Positions 25,657-35,066 of a stretch of 64,000 nucleotides of DNA are shown here, piece after piece (within the stretch, counting starts at the first letter, position 1; each line of letters begins with the position of its first letter). Source of the stretch: Clostridiales bacterium (GTDB lineage Bacteria > Bacillota > Clostridia > Oscillospirales > Acutalibacteraceae). The position numbers and the translations under genes were made by a program. The stretch lies in contig DULI01000012.1 in NCBI GenBank assembly GCA_012840445.1, positions 45,762 to 109,761 of the forward strand, in the 5' to 3' direction. Under the pieces are notes generated by a model. It searched no databases. It was not told the DNA's origin and was given only the letters and a program-made list of their open reading frames with translations.

Positions 25657-26731
25657 TTATATGCTCTATTATTCTGTTACTGATTTCAGCCATTTTTTCC
25701 AGATTCCAAGCCTTATTGTAATATTTATCAATTTCATCATCGTATTTTTTGGCTTCTGCAAACAGTTCGGCGGAGCCTTCCAGCAATTCTTTGATGGCTC
25801 TTCTGTTGAAGGTAAGTCTTTGCTTTTTCTGGCGAATTAATGCCGCATCGGTAAACCTTCTTGCATGTATTCTGCGGTCACATTCCTCATATTGAATATA
25901 TCTGTTGGTATTACAAAAAGCTATGCTTAGTTCAGGGATTATAATATGTTCGATTTTTTGTTCCGGAAGCAGTGAACACAGGCAGGTGTATATCTCATAT
26001 CCCATATCCAGCGCATGTTTTCTGATTGTCGACATAAGGATTTTTGCTGCAGCGCCGTGTTCATCTGAGATGACGATTATCTCATCGCACAGTTTATCTA
26101 AGGTCGAGCGGAAATAAACAAGCCCAAGGGGAGTAATGCTGCTTAAAAACCGTTTCCATTCATGAGGTTTATTTATTTTGGAACGTGGGATTAACCTTTT
26201 TGCAAGGTTATGTGCAAACCGGGAGGCCTTTAAAGTATCTGTGCATTCCAGTGCAATCTGGTAACTGTCGTTTGCAAGGGTTCCGGCGGCCTCTATGTAT
26301 CTTAAGCCCCTTTCTTTAAGCAATTGGCTTTCTTTGAACAGACGCAGGATTTCCGCGTCTTTACCGTGCAGCACGCTGACATCTAAACAATCTGTCAGGT
26401 TTACAATTAATCCGCTGACCCCGGGCAGGTCTGGTTCAACATTGTGCGGCGGTGCTGCATCGAGTATCGCAATCTTTTTTTCGGGGATTATTATTGCATC
26501 CAACGATTGCGGGGAATAGGGGCTGACAATTAATTCAACACAATGACCCCGCTCAATTAAGCTTTTGGCTATTCGTTTGAAAAAAAGTGATTTTCCTGCC
26601 CCGAAACCGCCTTTTATTATATAAGCACACCATCCGTCTGAAGGATCGTAGGCATTTTCGTAGAAGGACATATAACCACGGGAAGAATTGGCGCCCAGAA
26701 AAAACATGGGATGTTGATTTAAGTCTGACAT
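25649..26731 (-). CDS. P-loop ATPase of the PRK06851 family
   Basis: About 360 residues. It opens HPMFFLGANSSRGYMSFYEN followed by IIKGGFGAGKSLFFKRIAK, a P-loop (GGFGAGKS) near residues 41-48. The family is made of uncharacterised predicted nucleotide-binding proteins of spore-forming Firmicutes with two P-loop-like halves; the second half here (VYFRSTLDKLCDEIIVISDEHG) lacks a clear second Walker A. ATG 26731 has GGGGG 7 nt upstream; a longer frame to 26809 has no ribosome site. Substrate unknown. Confidence 0.72.
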   Translation of the reverse strand: MSDLNQHPMFFLGANSSRGYMSFYENAYDPSDGWCAYIIKGGFGAGKSLFFKRIAKSLIERGHCVELIVSPYSPQSLDAIIIPEKKIAILDAAPPHNVEPDLPGVSGLIVNLTDCLDVSVLHGKDAEILRLFKESQLLKERGLRYIEAAGTLANDSYQIALECTDTLKASRFAHNLAKRLIPRSKINKPHEWKRFLSSITPLGLVYFRSTLDKLCDEIIVISDEHGAAAKILMSTIRKHALDMGYEIYTCLCSLLPEQKIEHIIIPELSIAFCNTNRYIQYEECDRRIHARRFTDAALIRQKKQRLTFNRRAIKELLEGSAELFAEAKKYDDEIDKYYNKAWNLEKMAEISNRIIEHITK

Positions 26732-26866
26732 AGTTTTCCCCCTTCTCAACCTGATTAAACCAGAGCAAGTTGCAAACACATTTACACACTTTTGTTTTAT
26801 CCTATTCACAAAAGCATGGCCGTGCTACTTTTCCGTCTAAAGTAAAAATTAGCAATATTGTGTCGG

Positions 26867-26894
26867 TTGATTTTTATGATTAATATGATATAAT
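26867..26894 (+). promoter_or_regulatory. rnpB promoter
   Basis: TTGATT (26867-26872) and TATAAT (26889-26894), spacer 16 nt, 8 nt before the RNA 5' end. Confidence 0.75.
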
Positions 26895-26901
26895 ATGTAT
26901 C

Positions 26902-27238
26902 GCGAGCAGACCGGACAGCTGCGAACAGTGTTTACTGTTTGAGGAAAGTCCGAGCTTCACAGGGCAGGATAGCGGCTAACGGCCGCCGAGGGTGACCTCA
27001 GGGAAAGTGCAACAGAAATATACCGCCGGCATTTTTGCCGGTAAGGGTGGAAAGGTGAGGTAAGAGCTCACCGGCTGTACGGGTGACCATACAGCCCTGC
27101 AAACCCTATCCGAAGCAACACTGACTAAAGCGATACGCTGGCCCGGCGTGCTTTGAAAAGTGGCATGAGCCGTAGGAGCAATCCTCGGCCTAGATAGATA
27201 GTTGTCCAAGACAGAACTCGGCTTATAGGTCTGGTCGC
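26902..27238 (+). ncRNA. rnpB: RNase P RNA, type A
   Basis: Conserved core words appear in order: GAGGAAAGTCCGAGCTTCAC near 26940, CAGGGCAGGATAGCGGCTAA, GAGGGTGACC, GGGAAAGTGCAACAGAAATA, GGTAAGGGTGGAAAGGTGAG, and a 3' CTCGGCTTATAGGTCTGGTC. The ends GCGAGCAGACC and GGTCTGGTCGC pair as P1. It is the catalytic RNA that trims tRNA 5' leaders. The P10/P12 organisation fits the ancestral type A fold rather than Bacillus type B. Confidence 0.95.
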
Positions 27239-27248
27239 ATTCCATAAA

Positions 27249-27280
27249 GGTATGGACAGCTCCATACCTTATTAATTTTT
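27249..27280 (+). terminator. intrinsic terminator after rnpB
   Basis: GGTATGGA, loop CAGC, TCCATACC then TTATTAATTTTT. Confidence 0.75.
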
Positions 27281-27292
27281 GAAAACATTTGC

Positions 27293-27321
27293 TTGATTTT
27301 TTATTCTTTAGAAGGTATAAT
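27293..27321 (+). promoter_or_regulatory. tRNA-Ser promoter
   Basis: TTGATT (27293-27298), 17-nt spacer, TATAAT (27316-27321), about 70 nt before the tRNA. Confidence 0.7.
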
Positions 27322-27393
27322 ATCGGAGTGACGTGTTTGGGAAAGCCAAACTGTCAAACGCGCACAACTTTTTAAAGCTGAATAATAAGTAGT

Positions 27394-27486
27394 GGAGAAG
27401 TCGCCTAGTTGGTCGAGGGCGCACGACTGGAAATCGTGTATACCCCCAAAAGGGTATCGAGGGTTCGAATCCCTCCTTCTCCGCCA
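27394..27486 (+). tRNA. tRNA-Ser (anticodon GGA)
   Basis: A 93-nt class II tRNA with a long variable arm (TACCC...GGGTA). Acceptor stem GGAGAAG/CTTCTCC, anticodon loop CTGGAAA giving GGA, T-loop GGTTCGAATCC, and an encoded CCA. Confidence 0.95.
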
Positions 27487-27508
27487 GATTTACGGCATAG
27501 CCGCAAAC

Positions 27509-27542
27509 AAAAAAACCGCAAGCGCAGTCTTGCGGTTTTTTT
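27509..27542 (+). terminator. intrinsic terminator after tRNA-Ser
   Basis: AAAACCGCAAG and CTTGCGGTTTT pair around a six-nt loop and are followed by further T residues. Confidence 0.85.
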
Positions 27543-27806
27543 GTAGTATTTGGTAGCTTTGAGCGAAAACCCCCAGGTTCGACCGGGGAAATAGAAAAGC
27601 CTTGCCAAATGGTTGTTGTGTAATTATAGGGAATATTGTATAAGTTATACAGATGTTATAGGGATTAACTATGGTGTAAATGGGGCAAGCTGCTTTGAAA
27701 ATTGATAATGACCGGATATGCATCATCCAAAGAAACGGGAAAGTTGTAGCAGTTTGGTACAACGATTGATTGATGCTTGCTTATTAGATTGCTTTATATC
27801 AATGAA
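27543..27806. other. intergenic stretch without a clear gene
   Basis: Only a 29-codon plus-strand frame (27680-27769, ending CIIQRNGKVVAVWYND) is present. It lacks a good ribosome site and resembles a fragment of a larger protein; no function is assigned. Confidence 0.4.
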
Positions 27807-27831
27807 AAGGGAGTGGTTAATCCACTCCCTT
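27807..27831. terminator. hairpin terminator of cupin gene
   Basis: A 10-bp stem AAGGGAGTGG/CCACTCCCTT with a 5-nt loop, 33 nt beyond the cupin stop on the minus strand; its T-tract is short. Confidence 0.6.
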
Positions 27832-27863
27832 ATGTAATGCACTTATTGTTAATGTGAATAAAT

Positions 27864-28328
27864 TTAATACTCGTGTTCTTCCTCGGCCTCCTGTTTGGTT
27901 TCATGAACCGTGCCATGCGGATGGCTGGGTGGTGCATATATTGAGTACAATTTAAGCGGCACAGAGCCGGTATTGATTATATTATGCCACTTTCCGGCGG
28001 GAATAATGATGATATAATCGTCATAAACATTCTGTCTGAAATTAAAACTGTCTTGGCTGTCTCCCATAACAACCACGCCCTGACCTTGTTCGATACGGAT
28101 GAATTGGTCGGTGTTAGGGTGGACTTCGAGACCAATATCCTCGCCGACATTAATACTCATAAGGGTCAGCTGCAGGTGGTTCCCGGTCCATAATGCAGTC
28201 CTGAAATTGTTGTTGCGGAGTGTCGCACTGTTGATATTTGTTACAAAAGGATTTGGGCCAAAGTCGTTTGACCGGCGCAAATACCTGTGGTCGAAATAAG
28301 TGTTATTATAATAATAGTCATTATACAT
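27864..28328 (-). CDS. cupin-domain protein
   Basis: 154 residues with a single beta-barrel cupin. Motif 1 is GLEVHPNTDQFIRIEQGQGVV (given as GLEVHPNTDQ and EQGQG), motif 2 IIPAGKWHNIINTG; the histidines and Glu/Gln would bind a metal. N-terminus is Tyr/Asn rich (MYNDYYYNNTYF), the C-terminus acidic and charged. Such cupins are common in Clostridia; substrate unknown. ATG 28328 is chosen with GAGG upstream. Confidence 0.85.
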   Translation of the reverse strand: MYNDYYYNNTYFDHRYLRRSNDFGPNPFVTNINSATLRNNNFRTALWTGNHLQLTLMSINVGEDIGLEVHPNTDQFIRIEQGQGVVVMGDSQDSFNFRQNVYDDYIIIIPAGKWHNIINTGSVPLKLYSIYAPPSHPHGTVHETKQEAEEEHEY

Positions 28329-28527
28329 ATGCAATTTCCTCTCTTGATGTTAGCTATAATGGCATTAATATAATATGGTTAAGAGGAAAAGATTGTTATC
28401 TTCAAGATAAAGGCTGGAAGGAAATGGCCGATATTGCCTGCCTTAGTGGAATTTAAAAAGATTTTAAGTTATAATAATATGAATGAAAAACAGTTTTATA
28501 TTAGTAGATATAAAGTGGTAGATTTAG

Positions 28528-29913
28528 TTGAGTAGTGAAAAATCCAAAAACACACTAATTACTGATTTTACGCAAGGGAACATAACAAAACATTTAATTC
28601 GGTTTGGCGCACCGTTGTTTTTATGCAATCTTTTGCAGATTATTTACAACATGGTGGACATGGTGGTTGTGGGTAATGTAGACGGAAGCACAGGGCTTTC
28701 GGCAGTTGCAATCGGCGGGGATGTCACCAATTTCCTTACCTTTGTCGCGATGGGGTTTGCAAATGCCGGCCAGGTTATCATATCCCAGTACATAGGGGCT
28801 GACCAAAAGGAAAAGGTAGGCAAATTTATCGGTACACTGGTATCATTTTTACTTTGTTTTGCTGTAGTGTTCGGGTCGGTCTGCCTGCTGCTGCGAATAC
28901 CAATACTAAAGTGGATGAACACACCCGCCGAATCCTGGGATGATGCGCTGTCCTACTCCACAACCTGTATTGCAGGGCTGATTTTTATTTATGGTTACAA
29001 TTCTATAAGTGCTATATTGCGCGGTGTGGGAGATTCCAAACATCCATTTTTATTTATCAGCATTGCGGCCATTATAAATATCCTGCTTGATATTTTTTTT
29101 GTTGCGGGGCTTAAAATGCGGGCGTTTGGGGCAGCTTTGGCAACCGTTATGAGTCAGGCAATAAGTTTTATTTGGGCGGTTGTTTTTCTGTACAGGCACC
29201 GCGAACGGTTAGGCTTTAAATTCAAGGTCGGGTATTTGAAAATAAATCCCGCATTATTAATGATTCTTGTGCGTTTGGGCGTGCCCATGGCCATAAAATC
29301 TGCGTCGATACAGTTTTCTAGATTATTTGTCAACTCCTGGATAAATTCTTATGGCGTTATAGTCTCAGCGGTTGCAGGCATTAGCAACAAGCTTAACAAG
29401 ATTAGCAATCTGTTTTCAAATTCTATGAATGCCGCAGGCTCATCAATGGTGGGCCAAAATATTGGTGCCGAAAAATACAGGCGCGTTTCCCGAATTGTTT
29501 TTGTTGTGTTTATAATTAACATAATTATTTCCTCTGTTATGGCACTTGCACTGATTATTTTTCCGGCCCAGATTTTCGGCATATTCACTAGCGATAAATC
29601 CATATTAGGGGTCGCCAAGGAATTCTTGCCTATAGGGGTGCTTATCTTTTTTGCCAGTGCGTTCCGCTCGCCAATGAATGCATTAATGAATGGAAGCGGC
29701 AATTATAAAATTAACTTTGTGGTAGCCCTGCTTGACGGTTTTATTATACGAATAGGCGGAGCGCTGCTGCTTGGCATTGCGTTAAATTTAGGTTATATGG
29801 GCTTCTGGTATGGTGATGCGTTGGCAAGTTTCACCCCGTTTGTTATTGGCCTGGTTTACTACATTTCGGGTGGGTGGAAGACCACAAGATATGTGATTGA
29901 AGAAACTAATTAA
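28528..29913 (+). CDS. MATE family efflux transporter
   Basis: 461 residues, about 12 membrane helices. The MATE opening is clear: GNITKHLIRFGAPLFLCNLL and QIIYNMVDMVVVGN, with a second-half repeat VRLGVPMAIKSASIQFSRL. It would export cationic or drug-like compounds using a sodium or proton gradient. The start is a TTG at 28528; the ribosome site is weak. It stands alone; no regulator is adjacent. Confidence 0.9.
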   Translation: MSSEKSKNTLITDFTQGNITKHLIRFGAPLFLCNLLQIIYNMVDMVVVGNVDGSTGLSAVAIGGDVTNFLTFVAMGFANAGQVIISQYIGADQKEKVGKFIGTLVSFLLCFAVVFGSVCLLLRIPILKWMNTPAESWDDALSYSTTCIAGLIFIYGYNSISAILRGVGDSKHPFLFISIAAIINILLDIFFVAGLKMRAFGAALATVMSQAISFIWAVVFLYRHRERLGFKFKVGYLKINPALLMILVRLGVPMAIKSASIQFSRLFVNSWINSYGVIVSAVAGISNKLNKISNLFSNSMNAAGSSMVGQNIGAEKYRRVSRIVFVVFIINIIISSVMALALIIFPAQIFGIFTSDKSILGVAKEFLPIGVLIFFASAFRSPMNALMNGSGNYKINFVVALLDGFIIRIGGALLLGIALNLGYMGFWYGDALASFTPFVIGLVYYISGGWKTTRYVIEETN

Positions 29914-30059
29914 AGATATTCCTTTTAACTTTTGTTAATAAACTTAAACAAATATCTTTATAAAAGGGCTGAAAAATTATCTTTCTACAACAAACTGTGG
30001 TATAATTTAAAATAATTAACCTTGGTTTTAATCAAGTAGAGGGGGACTTAAGTTAAGCC

Positions 30060-31856
30060 ATGGTTATAACGCTTGTTATCGATACTTTTTACATGCATAA
30101 CAATGGGATAACAACATCCGCGATGAATTTTGCCTTTGAACTAAAAAAGCGCGGGCATAGCGTCAGGGTATTGACCTGCGGAGACCCGGCAAACAGCGGG
30201 GTGGATGAAAACGGGCTTGAAATGTACTACCTTCCGGAACTGAAAATTCCAATCGCTACATACTTTGCACATAAACAGAATACGCTGTTTGCCAAACCGA
30301 TTGAGAAAACGCTTGAAAAAGCCATTTCTGGTGCCGACGTTGTACATATATATGAGCCGTGGCCTTTGGGAAGAAAAGCCGGAAAAATCGCCCGACGGTT
30401 TGGAGTGCCGACAATTGCCGCTTTTCATATCCAGCCCGAGAACATAACCTATAATATCGGATTAAAACTCCCGCTTTTTGCGCATATAGTATATTTTCTA
30501 ATGTTCCTGCTGTTTTACCGAAAATTTTCGCATATACATTGCCCCTCAAAATTTATTGCGGCGCAGTTAAGAAGCCACGGCTACAGGGCATGGCTGCATG
30601 TAATATCAAACGGGGTAGAGCCCATATTTAAGCCGGTGGAAAGGGAGCCCAAAAAACCAGGCGAGCCCTATAAACTGCTTATGATAGGCAGGCTTTCACC
30701 TGAAAAGCGCCAGGATATTGTAATCCGTGCGGTTTCTAAATCAAAATATGCCGACCGTATACAATTGTATTTTGCAGGCTATGGTCCCTGGGAGAAAAAA
30801 CTAAAAGTATTGGGCAAAAAATTGCCTAATCCGCCGATTTTTGGGTATTATAATAGACAAGAAGTAGCTGAGCTTATTGAAAAGTGTGATTTGTATATAC
30901 ATGCCTCGGATATCGAAATTGAGGGCATTTCCTGTATGGAGGCCTTTTCCAGCGGATTGGTCCCGATTATTTCAGACAGCAAGCGAAGCGCTACTTCGCA
31001 GTTTGCGTTAAGCCGCGAAAACCTGTTTAAGGCAGGAAGCCCCAAATCCCTTGCAGAAAGAATAGATTATTGGCTGGACAATCCCGACAGGATGTCCGAA
31101 TTCGGAAAACTCTATGCCGAATACGGTAAGAACTTTAGAATTGAAAACAGCGTAAGGCAGATGGAGCGGGTATATAACGCTTTATCCAAATCAAAGAAAA
31201 ATATATACCACCGCAGCCATTTATATAAAATTTTTACCCAGATTTTTTATAAGGGTATTGCGGCCCCGTTATTGTTCATTTGGACGCGGGTGTTTTTAGG
31301 CGCAAAAGTTAAGGGTACCAAAAATTTGAGGGGACTAAGCGGCGGTATTGTGACCGTCTGCAACCATGTGCACCTTTTGGACAGTGCGGTTGTGGCACTG
31401 GCCTTTTACCCGCGCAAGGTGGTATTTACCACTATTCCGGAAAACCTGAATACCCTGTGGCCCGGAACAATTGTTAATATTTTAGGCGGTGTTGCCATAC
31501 CTGATAATCTTAACGATCTGAAAGTGTTTTTTGACGAGATGGAACTGCTGTTATTGAAAGGGCGTGTAATACACTTTTTCCCGGAAGGTGATTTAAAACC
31601 CTACGATACCGACCTGCGAAGTTTCAAAAAGGGCGCCTTTTATTTGGCGGCAAAGGCCCGTGTACCTGTTGTGCCGATGTCCATATCATTCAGAAAGCCC
31701 AAGGGGCTGCGCAAACTGTTCCGTAAAAAACCACTGCCGACGCTGCATATCTTGGAGCCCATATACCCGATTTCCATAGAGCAATTCCAAGATGTGAATA
31801 CCCGAATGAAATTAGCCCATGATTCCATGAAAAAGAAGATAGAGGTAGCTAATTGA
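30060..31856 (+). CDS. fused GT4 glycosyltransferase and PlsC-type acyltransferase
   Basis: 598 residues in two enzymes. Residues 1-375 are a GT-B glycosyltransferase of family GT4: NNGITTSAMNFAFELKKRGH, HIYEPWPLGRKA, VISNGVE, LLMIGRLSPEKRQD and the donor-site EIEGISCMEAFSSGLVPI. Residues 400-598 are a 1-acylglycerol-3-phosphate acyltransferase domain with the NH-x4-D motif in VCNHVHLLDSA near 438 and FFPEGD near 503-508. A protein that both glycosylates and acylates a lipid precursor is implied, perhaps in membrane glycolipid or lipoteichoic acid anchor synthesis; this is inference. The GT8 gene follows within 20 nt. Confidence 0.88.
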   Translation: MVITLVIDTFYMHNNGITTSAMNFAFELKKRGHSVRVLTCGDPANSGVDENGLEMYYLPELKIPIATYFAHKQNTLFAKPIEKTLEKAISGADVVHIYEPWPLGRKAGKIARRFGVPTIAAFHIQPENITYNIGLKLPLFAHIVYFLMFLLFYRKFSHIHCPSKFIAAQLRSHGYRAWLHVISNGVEPIFKPVEREPKKPGEPYKLLMIGRLSPEKRQDIVIRAVSKSKYADRIQLYFAGYGPWEKKLKVLGKKLPNPPIFGYYNRQEVAELIEKCDLYIHASDIEIEGISCMEAFSSGLVPIISDSKRSATSQFALSRENLFKAGSPKSLAERIDYWLDNPDRMSEFGKLYAEYGKNFRIENSVRQMERVYNALSKSKKNIYHRSHLYKIFTQIFYKGIAAPLLFIWTRVFLGAKVKGTKNLRGLSGGIVTVCNHVHLLDSAVVALAFYPRKVVFTTIPENLNTLWPGTIVNILGGVAIPDNLNDLKVFFDEMELLLLKGRVIHFFPEGDLKPYDTDLRSFKKGAFYLAAKARVPVVPMSISFRKPKGLRKLFRKKPLPTLHILEPIYPISIEQFQDVNTRMKLAHDSMKKKIEVAN

Positions 31857-31874
31857 CATAAGGGAATGAAAATT

Positions 31875-32684
31875 ATGAATATACTCGTTACAATTAATTC
31901 GAATTATTTATATCCCTTAAAGGTAATGCTGTGGTCACTGTTTTTCAATAATCCGAACAGGCAGATAGATATATATCTTTTACATTCTTCTTTGACCGAT
32001 GATGAGATAGAAGGCTTACGCAAGCATATTGGAAAGTTCAATCAGAAGCTGTTCGAGATAAAAATAGACGACTGCCTGTTTGACAAAGCGCCGGTGGTTA
32101 TGCATTACTCCAAAGAAATGTATTATAGACTTTTGGCCCACCGGTGCTTGCCTGATAGCCTTGACAGAATATTGTATCTGGATCCCGATATTCTTGTTAT
32201 AAATAGCTTGGAAAAACTATATTATATGGACATCAATGATTATTTGTTTGCCGCTGCTTTCCACGACCGCATTCCGGTTAAGGAAATCAACCGCCTTCGC
32301 CTTAAGGCCTATGAAGTAAAGGAATATTATAACTCTGGTGTGCTTTTAATGAATCTGCCTCTGCTGAGGGAAAGGGCAAACGAGGAAGAGATTTTTGAAT
32401 TTGTGGAAAGCAAAAAGCGCAGGCTAATCTTGCCCGACCAGGACGTGCTCAACGCACTTTTTGGAAAAAACATTAAAAAAATAGATGAAATTAAGTACAA
32501 CTACGATACCAGGTATTATCAGTATTATAAGCTGGTGAGCAACGGCCTGGTTGATATGAACTATGTGATTAAAAATACCAGCATTCTTCATTTTTGCGGC
32601 AAGAAAAAACCATGGCGCAAAGCATATAGCGGCAAGTTTTATTCTTTATATAAGCATTATGAAGTCTTGGCTTTTAGGGATTAA
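31875..32684 (+). CDS. GT8 family glycosyltransferase
   Basis: 269 residues. NILVTINSNYLYPLKVMLWS is the GT8 opening, RILYLDPDILVINSL near 95-110 holds the DxD metal site, and LPDQDVLNALF and ILHFCGKKKPW complete the fold. Retaining transferases of this family move glucose or galactose from UDP-sugars. The ATG at 31875 is chosen because AAGGGA is 9 nt upstream, while ATG 31866 abuts it. It is co-transcribed with the GT4-PlsC fusion and probably extends the same lipid-linked glycan. Confidence 0.9.
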   Translation: MNILVTINSNYLYPLKVMLWSLFFNNPNRQIDIYLLHSSLTDDEIEGLRKHIGKFNQKLFEIKIDDCLFDKAPVVMHYSKEMYYRLLAHRCLPDSLDRILYLDPDILVINSLEKLYYMDINDYLFAAAFHDRIPVKEINRLRLKAYEVKEYYNSGVLLMNLPLLRERANEEEIFEFVESKKRRLILPDQDVLNALFGKNIKKIDEIKYNYDTRYYQYYKLVSNGLVDMNYVIKNTSILHFCGKKKPWRKAYSGKFYSLYKHYEVLAFRD

Positions 32685-32691
32685 AATAATT

Positions 32692-32720
32692 GGACAGCTT
32701 TTGGCTGCCCTTTTTCTTTT
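32692..32720 (+). terminator. intrinsic terminator after GT8 gene
   Basis: GGACAGC and GCTGCCC pair with one mismatch and are followed by CTTTTTCTTTT-type sequence. Confidence 0.65.
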
Positions 32721-32785
32721 ATGTAAAAATAATGAATGCGAATGTATCTGAGTTTGGCAGTTAAAAATCGATTCAGGTTATTTGC

Positions 32786-32814
32786 TTCACAAAATCCCAG
32801 ATTCAAGGTATAAT
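32786..32814 (+). promoter_or_regulatory. promoter of DUF1538-PII operon
   Basis: TTCACA (32786-32791) and TATAAT (32809-32814), spacer 17 nt. Confidence 0.6.
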
Positions 32815-32883
32815 AAATTCATATTTAAGTATTTAAGCGAAGAAAGGTGAAATTTTTGACTTGCAGGAAGGGATGGTTGGTAT

Positions 32884-34377
32884 TTGAACACATTATTTAT
32901 TAAGTTTAGGGAAGTGCTATTTGCAGTATTGCCTATTACAGCTATTGTGCTCATACTCCATTTTACTGGGCTTACCCCCATTGACGGGCTTTTATTGCTT
33001 GAATTTTTAATCGGTACGGTTATCATAATTATCGGTTTTTCTATATTTTTAACCGGAATAGATATTGGCATTACGCCAATAGGCAATTCAATGGGTTCCG
33101 CAATTGCTAAATCGAATAAAATATGGGTAGTACTCTTTTCGGGCCTTGCGATTGGTTTTTTTATTTCAGTGGCCGAACCAATGTTGCAGATACTCGGCGC
33201 ACAGGTTGAAAGTGCCACATCGGGCGCGGTTTTAAAACTTACTATTGTTATTTTTGTGTCCATAGGGATTGCCGCTTTATTAACCTTTGGATTATTTAGG
33301 ATTATCTACAATATTTCTTTAAGAAAATCATTGGTATTTTTTTACCTTTTAATATTAATTATAGCTATTTTCACGGCAGAAGATTTTCTTCCGATTGCCT
33401 TTGACGCTTCTGCCTCTGCCTCTGGGGCTTTAACCGTCCCCTTTATGCTATCGCTCGCAATTGGGGTTTCAATGCTGAAAAAAGACAGTAAATCGAGTGA
33501 GAGCGACAGCTTTGGGCTTATTGGCATTGCGTCGACAGGTGCCATTATGTCAATTATGCTAATCAGTATAATATCAGGCTCCAGACAAATGGATTTTAAA
33601 GATGTGGCGGATGATGCTGTTGTTTCCAATTCAATATTTGCCTCATTTTTTAAGCAGTTTCCTCAAGCGGCAAAGGAGGCATTTGTTTCATTAATCCCGA
33701 TAGTATTTCTTTTCCTTTTGTTTCAGCTTGTATTAATTAAAATGTCGAAAAGAGCGCTTAGAAAAATATTAATCGGAACAGTATTCACCTATTTGGGGTT
33801 TTGTTTGCTTTTAACTGGAGTTAATGGGGGATTCCTTGAGGTAGGCAGGGAGGTAGGTAAACAGATTGCCCAGTATGACAGCAAAGCCTTTATTATTGCC
33901 ACAGCTTTTGCCATAGGCGTGGTTACAATTATTGCAGAGCCTTCTGTGCATGTACTTATGAAGCAGATAGAGGATGTTACAAGCGGCTATATCCGCAGAA
34001 AAGCGGTTATGGTCACCTTTGCTTTGGGAATGGGCGTCGCGGTCTCTCTTTCTATATTAAGGATATTGGTCCCCGAGGTAAAACTATGGCATTTTCTGCT
34101 GCCAGGATATTTGACCGCAATAGTTTTATCCTTTATTGTTCCGGATTTGTTTGTAGGTCTGTCTTTCGACTCGGGGGGAGTCGCATCCGGGATTATGACA
34201 GCAACCTTTATACTTCCGTTTGCCCAAGGGGCTGCAGACGCGGTAGAGACTGCGGATGTCCTGGCAGATGGATTTGGGATTATAGCCATGGTCGCTATGT
34301 TTCCGGTAATATCTTTGCAATTACTCGGTCTTGTATATAAAATAAAATCCAAAAGGAGAGTTAACAATGAGTCCTAA
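32884..34377 (+). CDS. DUF1538 family membrane transporter
   Basis: 497 residues with about 12 helices in two homologous halves; each half has the family text (GIDIGITPIGNSMGSAIAKS and ISVAEPMLQILGAQV in the first; EPSVHVLMKQIEDVTSGYI and SFDSGGVASGIMTATFILPF in the second). DUF1538 proteins are predicted transporters of unknown substrate. The start is TTG 32884. The stop overlaps a tandem PII-type regulatory gene by 11 bp, which strongly suggests that the transporter is gated by a PII-like protein, as AmtB is by GlnK. Confidence 0.85.
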   Translation: MNTLFIKFREVLFAVLPITAIVLILHFTGLTPIDGLLLLEFLIGTVIIIIGFSIFLTGIDIGITPIGNSMGSAIAKSNKIWVVLFSGLAIGFFISVAEPMLQILGAQVESATSGAVLKLTIVIFVSIGIAALLTFGLFRIIYNISLRKSLVFFYLLILIIAIFTAEDFLPIAFDASASASGALTVPFMLSLAIGVSMLKKDSKSSESDSFGLIGIASTGAIMSIMLISIISGSRQMDFKDVADDAVVSNSIFASFFKQFPQAAKEAFVSLIPIVFLFLLFQLVLIKMSKRALRKILIGTVFTYLGFCLLLTGVNGGFLEVGREVGKQIAQYDSKAFIIATAFAIGVVTIIAEPSVHVLMKQIEDVTSGYIRRKAVMVTFALGMGVAVSLSILRILVPEVKLWHFLLPGYLTAIVLSFIVPDLFVGLSFDSGGVASGIMTATFILPFAQGAADAVETADVLADGFGIIAMVAMFPVISLQLLGLVYKIKSKRRVNNES

Positions 34378-35032
34378 CCAAGCTGTGGAGTTTGAACTGG
34401 TCTGTGTAATTGTTAATTTTGGTTTGGGCAGTAAAATACTTAAAATCGCCAGACGCAACGGCATATCTGGTGGTACGGTGTTTTTGGGAAGAGGAACGGT
34501 TAATAACAAAATACTTGAGTTTTTGGGACTATCCGATATCAGAAAAGAAATTGTTATTATGCTGTCAAATGCAAAAACTGCCGAGCAGGTTATAGAAAAA
34601 TTGGACGAGGAATTCCATTTTGAAAAACCCAATCACGGGATTGCTTTTACTGCTCCCGTTAGCAGCGTAATAGGAGTTCATAGTTTTACGGGCGAGACAA
34701 CCGAACCGGAAAGGAGTATAGATATTATGTATCAAACCATTATGGTCATTGTGGAAAAGGGAAAGGCTGAAGAGGTTATCGACGCGGCCACCAAGGCGGG
34801 TTCTAAAGGTGGGACCATTATTAACGCAAGGGGCGCAGGCATTCACGAAACCAGTAAGCTGTTTTCAATGGAAATTGAGCCAGAAAAGGAAATTGTATTG
34901 ATTATAGCTAAAGCCGATAAAACCGATGATATTACCCAATCGATAAGGAAACAGCTGAAAATAGACGAGCCGGGCAACGGTATTATATTTATCCAGGATG
35001 TTAACAGGACATACGGTTTGTATGAAGAATAA
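34367..35032 (+). CDS. tandem PII-like signalling protein
   Basis: 221 residues made of two ferredoxin-like PII units: residues 8-110 (FELVCVIVNFGLGSKILKIA, GISGGTVFLGRGT) and 120-221 (QTIMVIVEKGKAEEVIDAA, GSKGGTIINARGAG). PII proteins bind adenine nucleotides and sometimes 2-oxoglutarate and block transporters by inserting a loop. The classical uridylylated Tyr51 T-loop is not present, so this is a divergent class. Overlap with the DUF1538 gene points to that transporter as target. Confidence 0.85.
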   Translation: MSPNQAVEFELVCVIVNFGLGSKILKIARRNGISGGTVFLGRGTVNNKILEFLGLSDIRKEIVIMLSNAKTAEQVIEKLDEEFHFEKPNHGIAFTAPVSSVIGVHSFTGETTEPERSIDIMYQTIMVIVEKGKAEEVIDAATKAGSKGGTIINARGAGIHETSKLFSMEIEPEKEIVLIIAKADKTDDITQSIRKQLKIDEPGNGIIFIQDVNRTYGLYEE

Positions 35033-35035
35033 AAG

Positions 35036-35066
35036 AGCGGGAGTGCCTACTCCCGCTTTAATTTGT
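35036..35066 (+). terminator. intrinsic terminator after PII-like gene
   Basis: AGCGGGAGT, loop GCCT, ACTCCCGCT then TTAATTTG; overlaps the 3' end of the convergent amidase gene. Confidence 0.75.

Noticed and set aside
27680..27769. 29-residue frame ending CIIQRNGKVVAVWYND
   Set aside because: No convincing ribosome site or promoter; kept only as a note on the intergenic stretch.
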